A program made the translations under genes and the position numbers. DNA of 64,000 bases, taken from contig NZ_CP034752.1 in the NCBI RefSeq assembly GCF_004295645.1, forward strand, positions 2,728,001-2,792,000, in the 5' to 3' direction. The DNA comes from Limnobaculum zhutongyuii. GTDB lineage: Bacteria > Pseudomonadota > Gammaproteobacteria > Enterobacterales > Enterobacteriaceae. The notes under the pieces were generated by a model. That model searched no databases. It saw nothing but the letters and a program-made list of their open reading frames with translations, and was not told the DNA's origin. How positions within the stretch are numbered: the stretch's first letter is position 1; every line of letters begins with the position of its first letter. Below are positions 28,090 to 37,302 of the stretch, one piece after another.

Positions 28090-29724
28090 ATGAGTATTGC
28101 CAGTAAGTTACGCTGCCGTGGGCTTACCTTTGTTTTGATAACCGCACTGTTTTTTACCCTGTTTCAAAACGCACTGGCATTAACGGCATTCTGGCAGGCT
28201 ATTGCTGATACCGGGCGGCAGCACTGGTTGTTTATGGCTACGGTTCCGGTGACGCTATTCTGTGCATTAAATATTGTGTTTAGCTTACTGTTGCTGCCCT
28301 GGCTGCGTAAACCATTGGCTATTATTTTGCTGCTGGGTGGAGCTTACGTTAACTATGTGATGTACAGCTTTAATGTAGTTATTGATCGCAATATGATGCA
28401 AAACGCCTTAGAGACCAATTATCAAGAAGTCATGGCGCTGATAACCCCCAAGATGATGTTGTGGTTATTGCTGCTGGGCGTACTGCCTTCTGTATTAGTT
28501 ATCGCCGTGAAAATTTAGCCAGCACAACACTGGCTAAAAGCGGTGGGGGCAAGGCTGGCAAATATCGGCCTTTCGCTGTTGGTCATTCTGGTTATCGCTT
28601 TCTTTTTCTATAAAGATTATGCGCCGTTAATTCGTAATCACCCTCATCTGGTCAAAATGCTGGTACCTACTAACTATGTTTCTGGTGTAACCAGCGCTCT
28701 CAAACGAGAGGTGGAGAGCCATCAACCACTGGTTGATATCGGTATGGATGCGCATGAAGGTGCGGTTATTCAGCAGGAGCCGAAAAAAACGCTGGTCATA
28801 TTAGTGGTCGGCGAAACCGCCCGGGCGGCTAATTTTTCATTAGGCGGTTATCCGCGAGAGACCAACCCCAAATTAAAGCAAAATAACGTTATTTATTTCC
28901 CTCATGTCACTTCCTGCGGCACAGAGACCGCGGTTTCTGTGCCCTGCATGTTTTCCGATATGACGCGCAAAGAGTATAACGCGGTAAAAGCAGCCCATCA
29001 GGAAGGGTTAATGGATATTGTAGCCAGAGCCAAAGTCAGCGTATTGTGGCGGGAGAACGACGGCGGATGTAAAGGCGCCTGCGATCGCATTCCTCATCAG
29101 GATATAACTCAGCTAAAACCGGATGGCCTGTGCCACAATGGCAGCTGTTATGATGATGCTCTACTGAGCAAACTGGATAACTATATTAACGGCCTGACCA
29201 ACGATGGGTTGATTGTATTACATCAAATGGGTAGCCATGGCCCGGCCTATTTCGAGCGCTATCCTGCTGAGTATCGACAGTTCACTCCAACCTGTGACAG
29301 CAATCAGATACAGGATTGCGACCATCAGTCGCTGATTAATACCTATGACAATACGCTGCTTTATACCGATGCCATGCTGGATAAAACCCTCCGCCTACTG
29401 AAAAGCCACCAGCAGAAATTTGCCACCGCACTGGTTTACCTTTCCGACCATGGCGAGTCATTGGGTGAAAAAGGTTTATATCTGCACGGAACCCCTTACT
29501 TACTGGCCCCCGATGAACAAACCCATATCCCTTTTCTGATGTGGATGTCAGATGACTATAAAAAAGATTACCAGATAGACAGCGGCTGTCTGGAAAATAA
29601 AGCCCGGCAGCAGGAGTTTTCACAGGATAATTTATTCCATACCATTCTCGGAATGTTGGATATAAAGACTCAGGAATATAAATCTGAACTGGATATTTTG
29701 CAGGGATGCAGGATGAAGGAATAG
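28090..29724 (+). pseudogene. eptA: Lipid A phosphoethanolamine transferase (EptA-like), interrupted by one in-frame TAG
   Basis: The frame runs 545 codons including the final TAG, with one internal TAG at 28516-28518 (codon 143). The first part has four to five membrane helices (LLLLPWLRKPLAIILLLGGAY region); the second resumes in frame with the fifth helix (IGLSLLVILVIAFFFYKDYA) and the periplasmic catalytic domain: VVGETARAANFSLGGYPRETNP, CGTETAVSVPCMFSDM with the nucleophile Thr, ENDGGCKGACDR, and YLSDHGESLGEKGLYLHGTPY with metal ligands. E. coli EptA (547 residues) has Lys at the TAG position. The enzyme adds phosphoethanolamine to lipid A and lowers polymyxin binding. If the stop is real, a restart at GTG 28543 would still make the catalytic domain with one anchor. 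Confidence 0.82.
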
Positions 29725-29761
29725 GAGAACCATCGCGACTCAATCGCGATGGTTCTATCAA

Positions 29762-30814
29762 TCACTCTTCCGGTATATCTTCACTGGTTGCGGTTAACAT
29801 CAGCTCTCGCACCACGCTGGTAGCAAAACTACCCGCCGGTAACCAAAAGCTGACCGATACCGTAGCATCATCCAGCCATTGCCATGCCATTTGCTGAGGT
29901 TGAACCAAAATAGCCCGACGAGCAGGTTCAACCCGCTCGCGTTTCACCAGTGAAAACAGCGTTTGGTCATCAACCAATACCTGTTGTTCAAAAATCTGTG
30001 CTTCCAACTGGGTGCCCAACTCACCGTCACCCGGCAATGGCGCAGTTACCCGCAATTCACCATCATTTAACCGCTGCTGCAAAGATTCAAGCTCTTCAGG
30101 CTGAGCCACAAACCAGCTTCCTCTGCCACTCAGTTGCATGGCATCACCAGGTATCACTTGCTGATGCAAAGATTGCGCAATTCGCTGGCTGGCAACGTGG
30201 TTAAACATCGCGCTGCGCGCTGCAGACAGATAAAAACTGCGCTTGTTACGTTCTTTTACGCTGATTTCATTATTAGCCCAACGTTCTGCCATCACCAGAT
30301 TATTGCCCTGACGGCCAAAACGTTGTTCACCAAAATAGTTGGCAACGCCCGACTGCTGAATTTTTTGTAAGCGTGACTCAACATCCTCTTTCAGACTGAT
30401 ATCCCGTAGCACCAGTTGGAAAAAATTTCCTTTAAGCGTACCAATGCGCAACTTACGGCGATGACGTGCTACTTTCAGGACTTCACAGCCTTCCAGAGTA
30501 AAAGCATTAAAATCAGGCGTGTCTTTACCCGGCATCTGCAGGCAAAACCACTGCTCGGTTACCGCATGACGATCTTTAAGTCCGGCATAGCTCACCACCC
30601 GACCGGATACTTTGGCAAAGCGTGCCAGATTATCGGCGACAAACTGAGTATTGCAGCCAGTCTTGCGTAAATAGACCAGCACGTGTTCACCCTCACCATC
30701 GGGTTCAAAGCCCAGATCTTCTTTAACGCAAAAGTCTTGTGGCGACTTTTTAAGGACGCCGGTGGCAGTTGGTTCACCGTATAGCCAGGATAATGACATC
30801 ATGCCGTTATTCAT
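29762..30814 (-). CDS. truD: tRNA pseudouridine(13) synthase TruD
   Basis: 350 residues (E. coli 349). It isomerises U13 of tRNA-Glu. YAGLKDRHAVTEQW carries the catalytic Asp; VANYFGEQRFGRQGNNL is the family signature. The ATG at 30814 overlaps the ispF stop (ATGA), so it is coupled to the isoprenoid genes upstream. Downstream, the usual neighbour surE is displaced by eptA on the other strand. Confidence 0.97.
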   Translation of the reverse strand: MNNGMMSLSWLYGEPTATGVLKKSPQDFCVKEDLGFEPDGEGEHVLVYLRKTGCNTQFVADNLARFAKVSGRVVSYAGLKDRHAVTEQWFCLQMPGKDTPDFNAFTLEGCEVLKVARHRRKLRIGTLKGNFFQLVLRDISLKEDVESRLQKIQQSGVANYFGEQRFGRQGNNLVMAERWANNEISVKERNKRSFYLSAARSAMFNHVASQRIAQSLHQQVIPGDAMQLSGRGSWFVAQPEELESLQQRLNDGELRVTAPLPGDGELGTQLEAQIFEQQVLVDDQTLFSLVKRERVEPARRAILVQPQQMAWQWLDDATVSVSFWLPAGSFATSVVRELMLTATSEDIPEE

Positions 30815-31284
30815 GCCTTAACCAACAGGGCGACGGCCTCACAGGCAATACCCTCTTTACGACCGGTAAAACCAAGCTGTTCTGTTGTGGTGGCTTTAAC
30901 GTTTACCTGCTCCATATGGCAACCTAAATCTTCGGCAATATTCACCCGCATTTGTGGAATATGAGGCGCCATTTTTGGCGATTGAGCGATGATAGTGACA
31001 TCAACGTTACCAACCACATACCCCTTGGCTTTCACTTGCCGAAACGCTTCCCGCAGCAGTTCTCTACTATCCGCGCCTTTATAGGCCTGATCGGTATCAG
31101 GAAACAGCTTACCGATATCACCCAGTGCCGCTGCGCCCAGCAAAGCATCGGTCAATGCGTGCAGTGCCACATCACCATCGGAATGAGCCAGTAAACCAAA
31201 CTCATAAGGGATGCGAACCCCACCAATAATCAGCGGGCCTTCGCCGCCAAATTTATGTACGTCAAAACCATGACCAATACGCAT
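30811..31284 (-). CDS. ispF: 2-C-methyl-D-erythritol 2,4-cyclodiphosphate synthase
   Basis: 157 residues (E. coli 159). It closes the cyclodiphosphate ring in the MEP isoprenoid pathway. GHGFDVHKF contains metal ligands Asp8 and His10, LLAHSDGDVALHALTDALLGAAALGDIG is the family signature with the third ligand His, and TTTEQLGFTGRKEG closes the site. It lies 18 bases after ispD. Confidence 0.98.
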   Translation of the reverse strand: MRIGHGFDVHKFGGEGPLIIGGVRIPYEFGLLAHSDGDVALHALTDALLGAAALGDIGKLFPDTDQAYKGADSRELLREAFRQVKAKGYVVGNVDVTIIAQSPKMAPHIPQMRVNIAEDLGCHMEQVNVKATTTEQLGFTGRKEGIACEAVALLVKA

Positions 31285-31302
31285 CAGTCACTCTCCTGTC
31301 TA

Positions 31303-32022
31303 TTATTGGTGTGTAAGATAAAATGTTGCCAGCGCCAGATCTTCCGGGCGGGTGACTTTAATATTGTCTGAACGACCGGATACTAACAGCGGATGAAAAC
31401 CGCAGTGTTCCAAAGCTGAAGCCTCGTCGGTTACTACCGCACCTTCTTGTTGCGCCCGAACCATACATTCAAACAGCAGTTCCAGTGGGAACATTTGTGG
31501 CGTTAAGGCGTGCCAAAGGCCATTGCGATCGACGGTATTAGCAATGGCGGATTTATCGACAATCGCACGTTTCATGGTATCTCTGACCGGCATGGCTAAA
31601 ATACCGCCCTGCTTTACCAGTAATACCGATTGAATCAACTTATCTAAATCGTCATAGCTCAAACATGGACGTGCAGCATCATGCACTAAAACCCAGTCAG
31701 CCTGCAGAGCCTTTGCCTGCTTCAAACCTGCCAATACGGAATCAGAACGCTCAGCGCCGCCAATAACGACAGAAACCCGAGGGTTTTGTGCCACAGCCAG
31801 TTGAGCAAAAGTATTATCATTAGGATTTAATGCGACAATCACCTGACGAACGGCAGTATGAGACAACAGCGCATGAATAGCGTATTCAATGATAGTCTGC
31901 TGACCAATAGTCAGATATTGCTTGGGACAGTCAGCCTGCATGCGGCTACCAATACCTGCGGCGGGGAGTATGGCAACAATATCTGGATAAGATGACGTGG
32001 AGGAAGAATTGGCCTGCGTCAC
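31303..32022 (-). CDS. ispD: 2-C-methyl-D-erythritol 4-phosphate cytidylyltransferase
   Basis: 239 residues (E. coli 236). It makes CDP-methylerythritol in the MEP pathway. AILPAAGIGSRM...PKQYL is the CTP-binding loop, VHDAARPCLSYDD and TDEASALEHCG are conserved. It starts with GTG at 32022, overlapping the ftsB TAG by one base, so translation is coupled. Confidence 0.97.
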   Translation of the reverse strand: MTQANSSSTSSYPDIVAILPAAGIGSRMQADCPKQYLTIGQQTIIEYAIHALLSHTAVRQVIVALNPNDNTFAQLAVAQNPRVSVVIGGAERSDSVLAGLKQAKALQADWVLVHDAARPCLSYDDLDKLIQSVLLVKQGGILAMPVRDTMKRAIVDKSAIANTVDRNGLWHALTPQMFPLELLFECMVRAQQEGAVVTDEASALEHCGFHPLLVSGRSDNIKVTRPEDLALATFYLTHQ

Positions 32023-32324
32023 TACTTTTTACCGCCTTGTGCTGGCTGAGACTGTTCAGGAATAATCCGGTAGAAGCTCTCTCCCGGTTTAATCATGCCC
32101 AGTTCATTACGGGCACGCTCTTCAATAGCGCCTTGCCCGCTTTTCAGGTCGTTAATTTCTGCGAACAGCCGTGCATTACGAGATTTCAGTTTGGCATTAT
32201 TATCTTGTTGTACAGCCAAATCATCTTCTACACGGGCATGATCGTGCATGCCATTTTTGCCCAGCCACAGGGAGTACTGCAACCAGCCAATAAGTACAAT
32301 TAATAACAGCGTAAGTTTTTTCAT
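32022..32324 (-). CDS. ftsB: Cell division protein FtsB
   Basis: 100 residues (E. coli 103) from the ATG giving MKKLTLLLIVLIGWLQYSLW, preceded by AGGGGG; a longer reading is not supported. One membrane helix (residues about 4-21), then a periplasmic coiled coil (ARVEDDLAVQQDNNAKLKSR...) and the ARNELGMIKPGE segment that binds FtsL/FtsQ in the divisome. Confidence 0.96.
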   Translation of the reverse strand: MKKLTLLLIVLIGWLQYSLWLGKNGMHDHARVEDDLAVQQDNNAKLKSRNARLFAEINDLKSGQGAIEERARNELGMIKPGESFYRIIPEQSQPAQGGKK

Positions 32325-32399
32325 CCCGCCCCCTAAAAACCGGCTAATCATCCCATAACTCAAGGCCAGACTCCATACAGAAATGGGATAAAACTGAAC

Positions 32400-33365
32400 T
32401 TATCGCGTTCCCGGCGTTAACATTCCCTGTGTTGAAAGAAAGTGTTGTAATTGATCCTGGCTTGGTAAGGCCGCCCATGCCCCTTTGTGGGTTGTCGATA
32501 ATGCACCACATGCGCTGGCCTGACTGATAATCTGACTCAGGGTTTTTAATACATCATTTTCTTGTCCCGGAATACCATAACGAGCGATCCCCACTAATAA
32601 TCCGGCCATAAAAGCATCACCCGCTCCGGTAGTATCCACGCTGGTTATCGGATAGCTGTCAAATGCGTGGATGTCATTCTGGCATAGCACCAAACACCCC
32701 TGCTTACCCCGGGTAATCACTATCAATGCTGCCGGATAATTACTTAGCCGCGCCAATGCATCAGACCAGCTATCATCAGAACATTCGGTTAACCAAAACA
32801 ATTCTTCTTCTGATAATTTAAGCACATCGGCCTTAGCGCAATATTCTGCAATCACCTGATGCATTTCCTGTTTATCCGCCCACATCTGGGCGCGCAGGTT
32901 CAGATCAAAGCTGACTATTCCTCCCTGCTGTTTCACCTGACAAGTGATATTCAGCAGTGAATCCCGACAGACTCTTCCGGTCAGGGCTAATGAGCAGGTA
33001 TGTAAAATGGCAGCAGACGTATCAGGTAATGCATGTAAAGAGAGAAACTGATCCGCAGAAGGACTCACTAAAAAGGTAAAACTACGTTCACCGCTGGCAG
33101 ATAAATCGACAATAACCGTACTGGTTTTGTAACGATCATCCTGTTCAATACACTGACAGTTAACCCCTTCCTGTGCCAGTGATTCCGCCATAAAACGGCC
33201 AAATGGATCGTTGCCCACCCGCCCGACAAAACCAGACGGATGCCCTAAACGGGCAACCCCTACTGCCACATTCGCCGGAGCACCGCCAGCACAGGCCTGA
33301 TATTGCATATTTTCCAGCGGTAGCAGATCCACTACCACATCACCTAATGACCAGATTTTTATCAT
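32400..33365 (-). CDS. PfkB-family sugar kinase (fructokinase or aminoimidazole riboside kinase)
   Basis: 321 residues, single-gene unit. GGAPANVAVGVARLG is PfkB signature 1, and DTTGAGDAFMAGLL is signature 2 with the catalytic Asp. The C-terminal ACGALSTTHKGAWAALPSQDQL resembles Salmonella aminoimidazole riboside kinase as well as ScrK-type fructokinases, so the substrate is open. No sugar transporter is adjacent: ftsB lies downstream and repeat A1 upstream. Confidence 0.8.
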   Translation of the reverse strand: MIKIWSLGDVVVDLLPLENMQYQACAGGAPANVAVGVARLGHPSGFVGRVGNDPFGRFMAESLAQEGVNCQCIEQDDRYKTSTVIVDLSASGERSFTFLVSPSADQFLSLHALPDTSAAILHTCSLALTGRVCRDSLLNITCQVKQQGGIVSFDLNLRAQMWADKQEMHQVIAEYCAKADVLKLSEEELFWLTECSDDSWSDALARLSNYPAALIVITRGKQGCLVLCQNDIHAFDSYPITSVDTTGAGDAFMAGLLVGIARYGIPGQENDVLKTLSQIISQASACGALSTTHKGAWAALPSQDQLQHFLSTQGMLTPGTR

Positions 33366-33470
33366 ATTGAATGTTGGTTGTTATAAATAGCTGGGGGTAG
33401 TTTAACTGAAATTAGGCTCAGATGTGTTACATCAAGCAAGCTTTACTCATCTCTTGCCCTTCAATCCTTT

Positions 33471-33710
33471 GACCTTAGGAGCACTGGAATTCAGCTGACG
33501 ACTGAGAGAGGGTAGCACGCCAAACAGGGATGTTTGGCGAGGCACTGCTTCGCCTGGAGCGAATCAGTGCCGGTGCGTAAGCCCGAACGAAGGAGGAAGG
33601 TAGTCGCCGTCAGGCGACCTGAATTCGTGTGCGAAGGCGCGGGGGGTGCAGGGGGGCATTCGCCCTAATGCCCCCCTGCTCGGCCACTCACACCAATGTT
33701 AATTCAAACT
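33471..33710 (-). repeat. Dispersed structured repeat family A, copy A1
   Basis: About 235 bases, reverse complement of A2 and A3. Hairpins seen: GCCAAACA/TGTTTGGC (33519-33538), GGCACTG/CAGTGCC (33541-33572), GTCGCC/GGCGAC (33603-33617) and GCAGGGGGGCATT/AATGCCCCCCTGC (33648-33679). Each stem differs in sequence from the other copies yet still pairs. It fills most of the gap between the sugar kinase and the ABC transporter; there is no credible gene. The outer edges share GCTGAATTC and TTTGAATT with the other copies. Confidence 0.75.
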
Positions 33711-33764
33711 CCGCACTATTAGTGGACGAAATGTACTCAGCAATAGATACAAAAGAGCATTTAG

Positions 33765-34493
33765 CTAAACAGATAACACTTTGCTTAAGAACGCCTTGGT
33801 CCTGTCATTCGACGGTGCCGTAAACAGTTTCTCCGGAACATCTTCTTCCTGAATAATCCCCTGATCGATAAAGATAACCCGGTCGGCAACATCTCTGGCA
33901 AATCCCATCTCGTGGGTTACCACCACCATGGTCATACCTTCATGGGCCAGCGCTTTCATCACTGCCAGCACTTCACCCACCAGCTCAGGATCGAGAGCAG
34001 AGGTAGGTTCATCAAATAGCATCACTTTCGGTTCCATCGCCAGGGCTCGAGCAATTGCCACACGCTGCTGCTGACCGCCAGATAGCTGACTTGGGTAAGC
34101 ATCAATTTTATCGATCAACCCAACTTTCTGTAGCAGCTGTTCTGCGCGTTTTATCGCTTCTGCTTTAGACAATTTTTTCACATCCATCGGCGCCAGAATC
34201 AAATTCTCCAGTACTGTCATATGAGGAAACAGATTAAAGCGCTGGAACACCATCCCCACACTCTCACGCAGCTTATTCAAATCGGTTTTACGATCGTGAA
34301 CGTCATAGCCATCGATAGTAATTTCGCCGCCGCTCATCTCTTCCAGCGCATTCATACAGCGCAGAAAAGTACTTTTGCCAGAACCTGAAGGGCCAATGAT
34401 ACAAACCACCTCATTAGCAGCAATATCGCAGGAGATACCGCGTAAAACATGGGTTTTATCAAATTGTTTTTGTAAATTACGAATCTTAATCAC
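33765..34493 (-). CDS. Polar amino-acid ABC transporter ATP-binding protein (GlnQ/ArtP type)
   Basis: 242 residues, the standard length. GPSGSGKSTFLR (Walker A), LSGGQQQRVAIARAL (signature), VMLFDEPTSALDPE (Walker B) and the H-loop VVVTHEM are complete. It starts with GTG and overlaps the permease stop by eight bases, so it belongs to a three-gene operon binding protein-permease-ATPase importing a polar amino acid such as glutamine, arginine or cystine. Confidence 0.92.
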   Translation of the reverse strand: MIKIRNLQKQFDKTHVLRGISCDIAANEVVCIIGPSGSGKSTFLRCMNALEEMSGGEITIDGYDVHDRKTDLNKLRESVGMVFQRFNLFPHMTVLENLILAPMDVKKLSKAEAIKRAEQLLQKVGLIDKIDAYPSQLSGGQQQRVAIARALAMEPKVMLFDEPTSALDPELVGEVLAVMKALAHEGMTMVVVTHEMGFARDVADRVIFIDQGIIQEEDVPEKLFTAPSNDRTKAFLSKVLSV

Positions 34494-35247
34494 TTCGGCC
34501 TAACCTCTTTTCCATATGCCTTACCATCAGCGAAAGTAAGAAAGTAATCACCCAATAAACAATAGAGATTGTCAGATAGGGTTCCCAGTAGCTGGCATAG
34601 GCGCCAGAAACAGTACGGGCGGCGTAGGCCAAATCGGCAAGCCCGATGGCGGATGCCAGCGAGGAGTCCTTAACAATGGCAATGGCGTTGTTACCCAGCG
34701 GTGGCAACATACGGCGAAACGCCTGCGGCAGAATAATCTTGCGCATGGTTTTACCATAGCTCATCCCCAGTGAACGGGCTGCCTCCATCTGTCCACGGTC
34801 GATAGACTGAATACCGGCGCGGAAAATCTCGGAAACATAGGCACCGGCATTAAGAGTAATTGCCACTACGCAAGAGAGGAACGCACCATATTCCGAGCGC
34901 AACATACGGGCGAAATCCACCGACATGATGCCACTGCTAACCAATAAACCATCGCGAGGATTGATCAACAGAGGGATCAGCGCAAAGTGCACCACCATGA
35001 TCTGAACAAACAGCGGCGTACCGCGAAAAGCACTGACATAAATCTTAACCGGCCACTGTACAAAAATATGCAGCAAACGGTTCAAACCGCGATTGCGAGG
35101 TGCCTGCGCCGTACCGCCCAGCCCGAGAATTAATCCCCAGGTTACGCCCAGTATTACACAGATGATGGTACATTTGATGGTCATCCATGCGCCCTCGGCA
35201 AACAGCGGGGCATACTCCTGGATTATCTCCCAGCGAAATCCTGACAT
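34486..35247 (-). CDS. Polar amino-acid ABC transporter permease
   Basis: 253 residues from the ATG giving MSGFRW; an upstream ATG at 35274 touches the intergenic hairpin and is less likely. About five membrane segments; the EAARSLGMSYGKTMRKIILPQA loop is the EAA motif that contacts the ATPase, and FRGTPLFVQ is typical of the HisM/GlnP family. It works as a homodimer in the inner membrane. Confidence 0.9.
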   Translation of the reverse strand: MSGFRWEIIQEYAPLFAEGAWMTIKCTIICVILGVTWGLILGLGGTAQAPRNRGLNRLLHIFVQWPVKIYVSAFRGTPLFVQIMVVHFALIPLLINPRDGLLVSSGIMSVDFARMLRSEYGAFLSCVVAITLNAGAYVSEIFRAGIQSIDRGQMEAARSLGMSYGKTMRKIILPQAFRRMLPPLGNNAIAIVKDSSLASAIGLADLAYAARTVSGAYASYWEPYLTISIVYWVITFLLSLMVRHMEKRLGRSD

Positions 35248-35273
35248 AAAAATGAATCCGTTATAGAAAAACA

Positions 35274-35297
35274 TTCAGGGCGAATAATCGCCCTGAA
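35274..35297 (-). other. Hairpin between binding protein and permease
   Basis: TTCAGGGCGA / TCGCCCTGAA, a perfect 10-bp stem with a 4-base loop, 19 bases after the binding-protein stop, without a T run. Such elements usually protect the upstream mRNA so that the binding protein is made in excess over the permease. Confidence 0.6.
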
Positions 35298-35316
35298 AGG
35301 AATATCAGTGAAAAAA

Positions 35317-36093
35317 TTACTCGGCAGGTAATACCGGTACGTTGCTGTCAAACCACTTCTGATAAATGCTCGCGTAAGTACCATCAGCAATGATTTTCTT
35401 CAGACCGGAATTGATCTTATTGCGTAACTCTTCATTACCTTTCGCCACGGCAATACCAAAGAATTGACGCTCAAATTTGTCATCAGCAACCAAAGAGAAC
35501 TCTTTTTCCGGATGGTTTTTAATGTAGAACTTGGCAACACCTACGTCACCTACAGCCGCATCAATACCATCTTCATACAGTTCTTGTAGCATCAGTGGAG
35601 TATTATCAAAGCGCTTAATTGAAGTGCTGTTTTTACCCAAAACTTCTGATACCACAATATCGCCGGTGCTGGAGTTAACCACGCCCACTTTCAGCGGTTT
35701 CAGCTCGGCAATAGACTTAATATCTTTACCTTTTGGTATCACAATAGCCTGTTCAGCAGGGAAATATGGTGCTGAAAAATCAACCATTTGCTTACGCTTA
35801 TCGGTAATGGTGATGCCAGAAATAATAATGTCACGATCGCCGCTGCCCAATGTTGCGAAGATCCCTTCCCACGGCGTATTCACCAGCTTGATATTGAAAT
35901 TCTCGGCTTTAGCAATCGCACTGATGATATCGATATCAAATCCTTCCAGCTCTTTTTTACTATTTTCGAATTCGAAAGGACGATAAGTACCACCAGAACC
36001 CACAACGTAGGTTGGTTCCGCTGCATTGGCAACAGGTAATGTACACAGGGCTGCAGCCAGGCATACACCAAAAATAGAAAGACGTTTAAACAT
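35317..36093 (-). CDS. Polar amino-acid ABC transporter periplasmic binding protein
   Basis: 258 residues from the ATG giving MFKRLSIFG, with AAAGGA eight bases upstream; a longer start is rejected because it would bury the signal peptide. Signal peptide ends PVANAAEP. The mature protein is a type II (family 3) binding protein: GTYRPFEFENSKKELEGFDIDI, PWEGIFATL, ISGITITDKRKQMVDFSAPYF, DAAVGD. It captures a polar amino acid for the downstream permease and ATPase. Confidence 0.9.
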   Translation of the reverse strand: MFKRLSIFGVCLAAALCTLPVANAAEPTYVVGSGGTYRPFEFENSKKELEGFDIDIISAIAKAENFNIKLVNTPWEGIFATLGSGDRDIIISGITITDKRKQMVDFSAPYFPAEQAIVIPKGKDIKSIAELKPLKVGVVNSSTGDIVVSEVLGKNSTSIKRFDNTPLMLQELYEDGIDAAVGDVGVAKFYIKNHPEKEFSLVADDKFERQFFGIAVAKGNEELRNKINSGLKKIIADGTYASIYQKWFDSNVPVLPAE

Positions 36094-36451
36094 TTGTGCA
36101 TCCTTTATTATTGCATGGAGAATCGTGAAATTATGCATGAAAAGCGCATAAAAATACACTGGATATGCAATGGTTATGTAAATAAATAAGATTTACGTCT
36201 ATTTTCCTGTTATGGCAGAAAAATACGCTGAATACCGTCAGTAATTTAACAAAAAAATTACATCCCAATCCGCATAACTAGTTATTTTGTATAACATTTA
36301 ACCAAGAGAATGGCATATGACCATATTAATACCAGAAGCGTGATCTCAAGCAGGTATGTTATTTGATCGAAGTCAAATGCTGGTAAAACAGAACTAATAG
36401 ATAATCGGAAACTATTTACCACTATCATTATTTCTTAATGGAACCATTAAT
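36094..36451. other. Divergent promoter region, ABC transporter / yjiH operon
   Basis: 358 bases without a gene. The yjiH side holds an FNR site at 36363-36376. On the ABC-transporter side I recognise only the ribosome binding site and AT-rich sequence. Confidence 0.5.
36363..36376 (+). promoter_or_regulatory. FNR site of the yjiH-yjiG-peptidase operon
   Basis: TTGAT-CGAA-GTCAA matches the FNR consensus TTGAT-N4-ATCAA at 9 of 10 positions. A good -10 hexamer GATAAT lies at 36400-36405, which would put transcription start near 36411-36412 and the site centre about 41.5-42.5 bases upstream, the classical class II activator position. Activation without oxygen is inferred. Confidence 0.65.
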
Positions 36452-37285
36452 ATGTCAAATGATAACCCACAACCCGTCCCATCTAAGGAGCTAAAGATTG
36501 GGGCCGGTGCCTACTTTGCACTGTTTTTTGCCGTTGTCTTTTTCTCTGGAATTTTTGGCCCAACATCCGCAACTACTCTCTGGATTGCCGCGCAGATTAA
36601 AGAGCTACATGCACAGAATCCGGAATTATCCCACTGGTTAACGGATTGGATTGTTCCATTATTATCAACCATTGATTTCACCACCCTCAATGGCTCGTTT
36701 GGTAAAGTGTTAACCGGCGTTAGCTAGGTCGATGATGCCCTAAAAGCCACTAATGGTACTTATCGTGGTACCGGTGGCAGTGGTGCAATGGAAGGTTTCC
36801 TGTTTGCCTTTGGCCTGATCCCTTCAGTTATGTTCGCTCTGGCAATGATCAATGTGCTGGAACACTATGGTGCTCTGAACGCAGCGCGTAAATTATTAAG
36901 CGTTATTCTACGCCCTCTTCTGGGCATTCCTGGCGTTACCGGTCTGGCTATTATTGGTAGCCTGCAAAGTACAGACGTGGGCGCATCACTGACTCGCGCT
37001 CTGGCGGATGAACAAAAAATCAATGCCAAAGAAAAAGAAGTGCTAACCATGTTCCAGTTTTCTGGTGGCGCCATGATTACTAACTTTTTCTCTTCTGGTG
37101 CCGTGTTATTCACTCTGGTACTGGCATCTGGTGAACTCGCTGTTCCAACCACCATTGGAGCCTGTATTGGCGTTATTTTCATTATGAAAATTGTAGGTGC
37201 CAATATCATGCGTCTTTATCTGACAACATTCCCAGATAAAGATGAACAAGAACAACAGCCATCAAACGCAGCGACAGAAAAATAA
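36452..37285 (+). pseudogene. yjiH: YjiH-like nucleoside-recognition (gate) domain membrane protein, interrupted by one in-frame TAG
   Basis: 277 sense codons plus an internal TAG at 36725-36727 (codon 92) and a final TAA. The first part has a membrane helix (GAGAYFALFFAVVFFSGIFG); the second part resumes in frame with GAMEGFLFAFGLIPSVMFALAMINVLEHYGAL, LRPLLGIPGVTGLAIIGSLQSTDVGASLTRAL and TMFQFSGGAMITNFFSSGAVLF, the gate-domain pattern of YjiH/YjiG proteins. Changing TAG to CAG would create CCAGG (a Dcm site) and restore the frame. YjiH and YjiG are thought to form one transporter; the third gene encodes a peptidase, so peptide or N-acyl amino-acid import is inferred. Confidence 0.72.
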
Positions 37286-37302
37286 TAAGGGAATAATGCA
37301 TC

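Noticed and set aside
29336..29761. 141-codon frame antisense to eptA
   Set aside because: It lies wholly on the opposite strand of a clear gene and has no recognisable domain.
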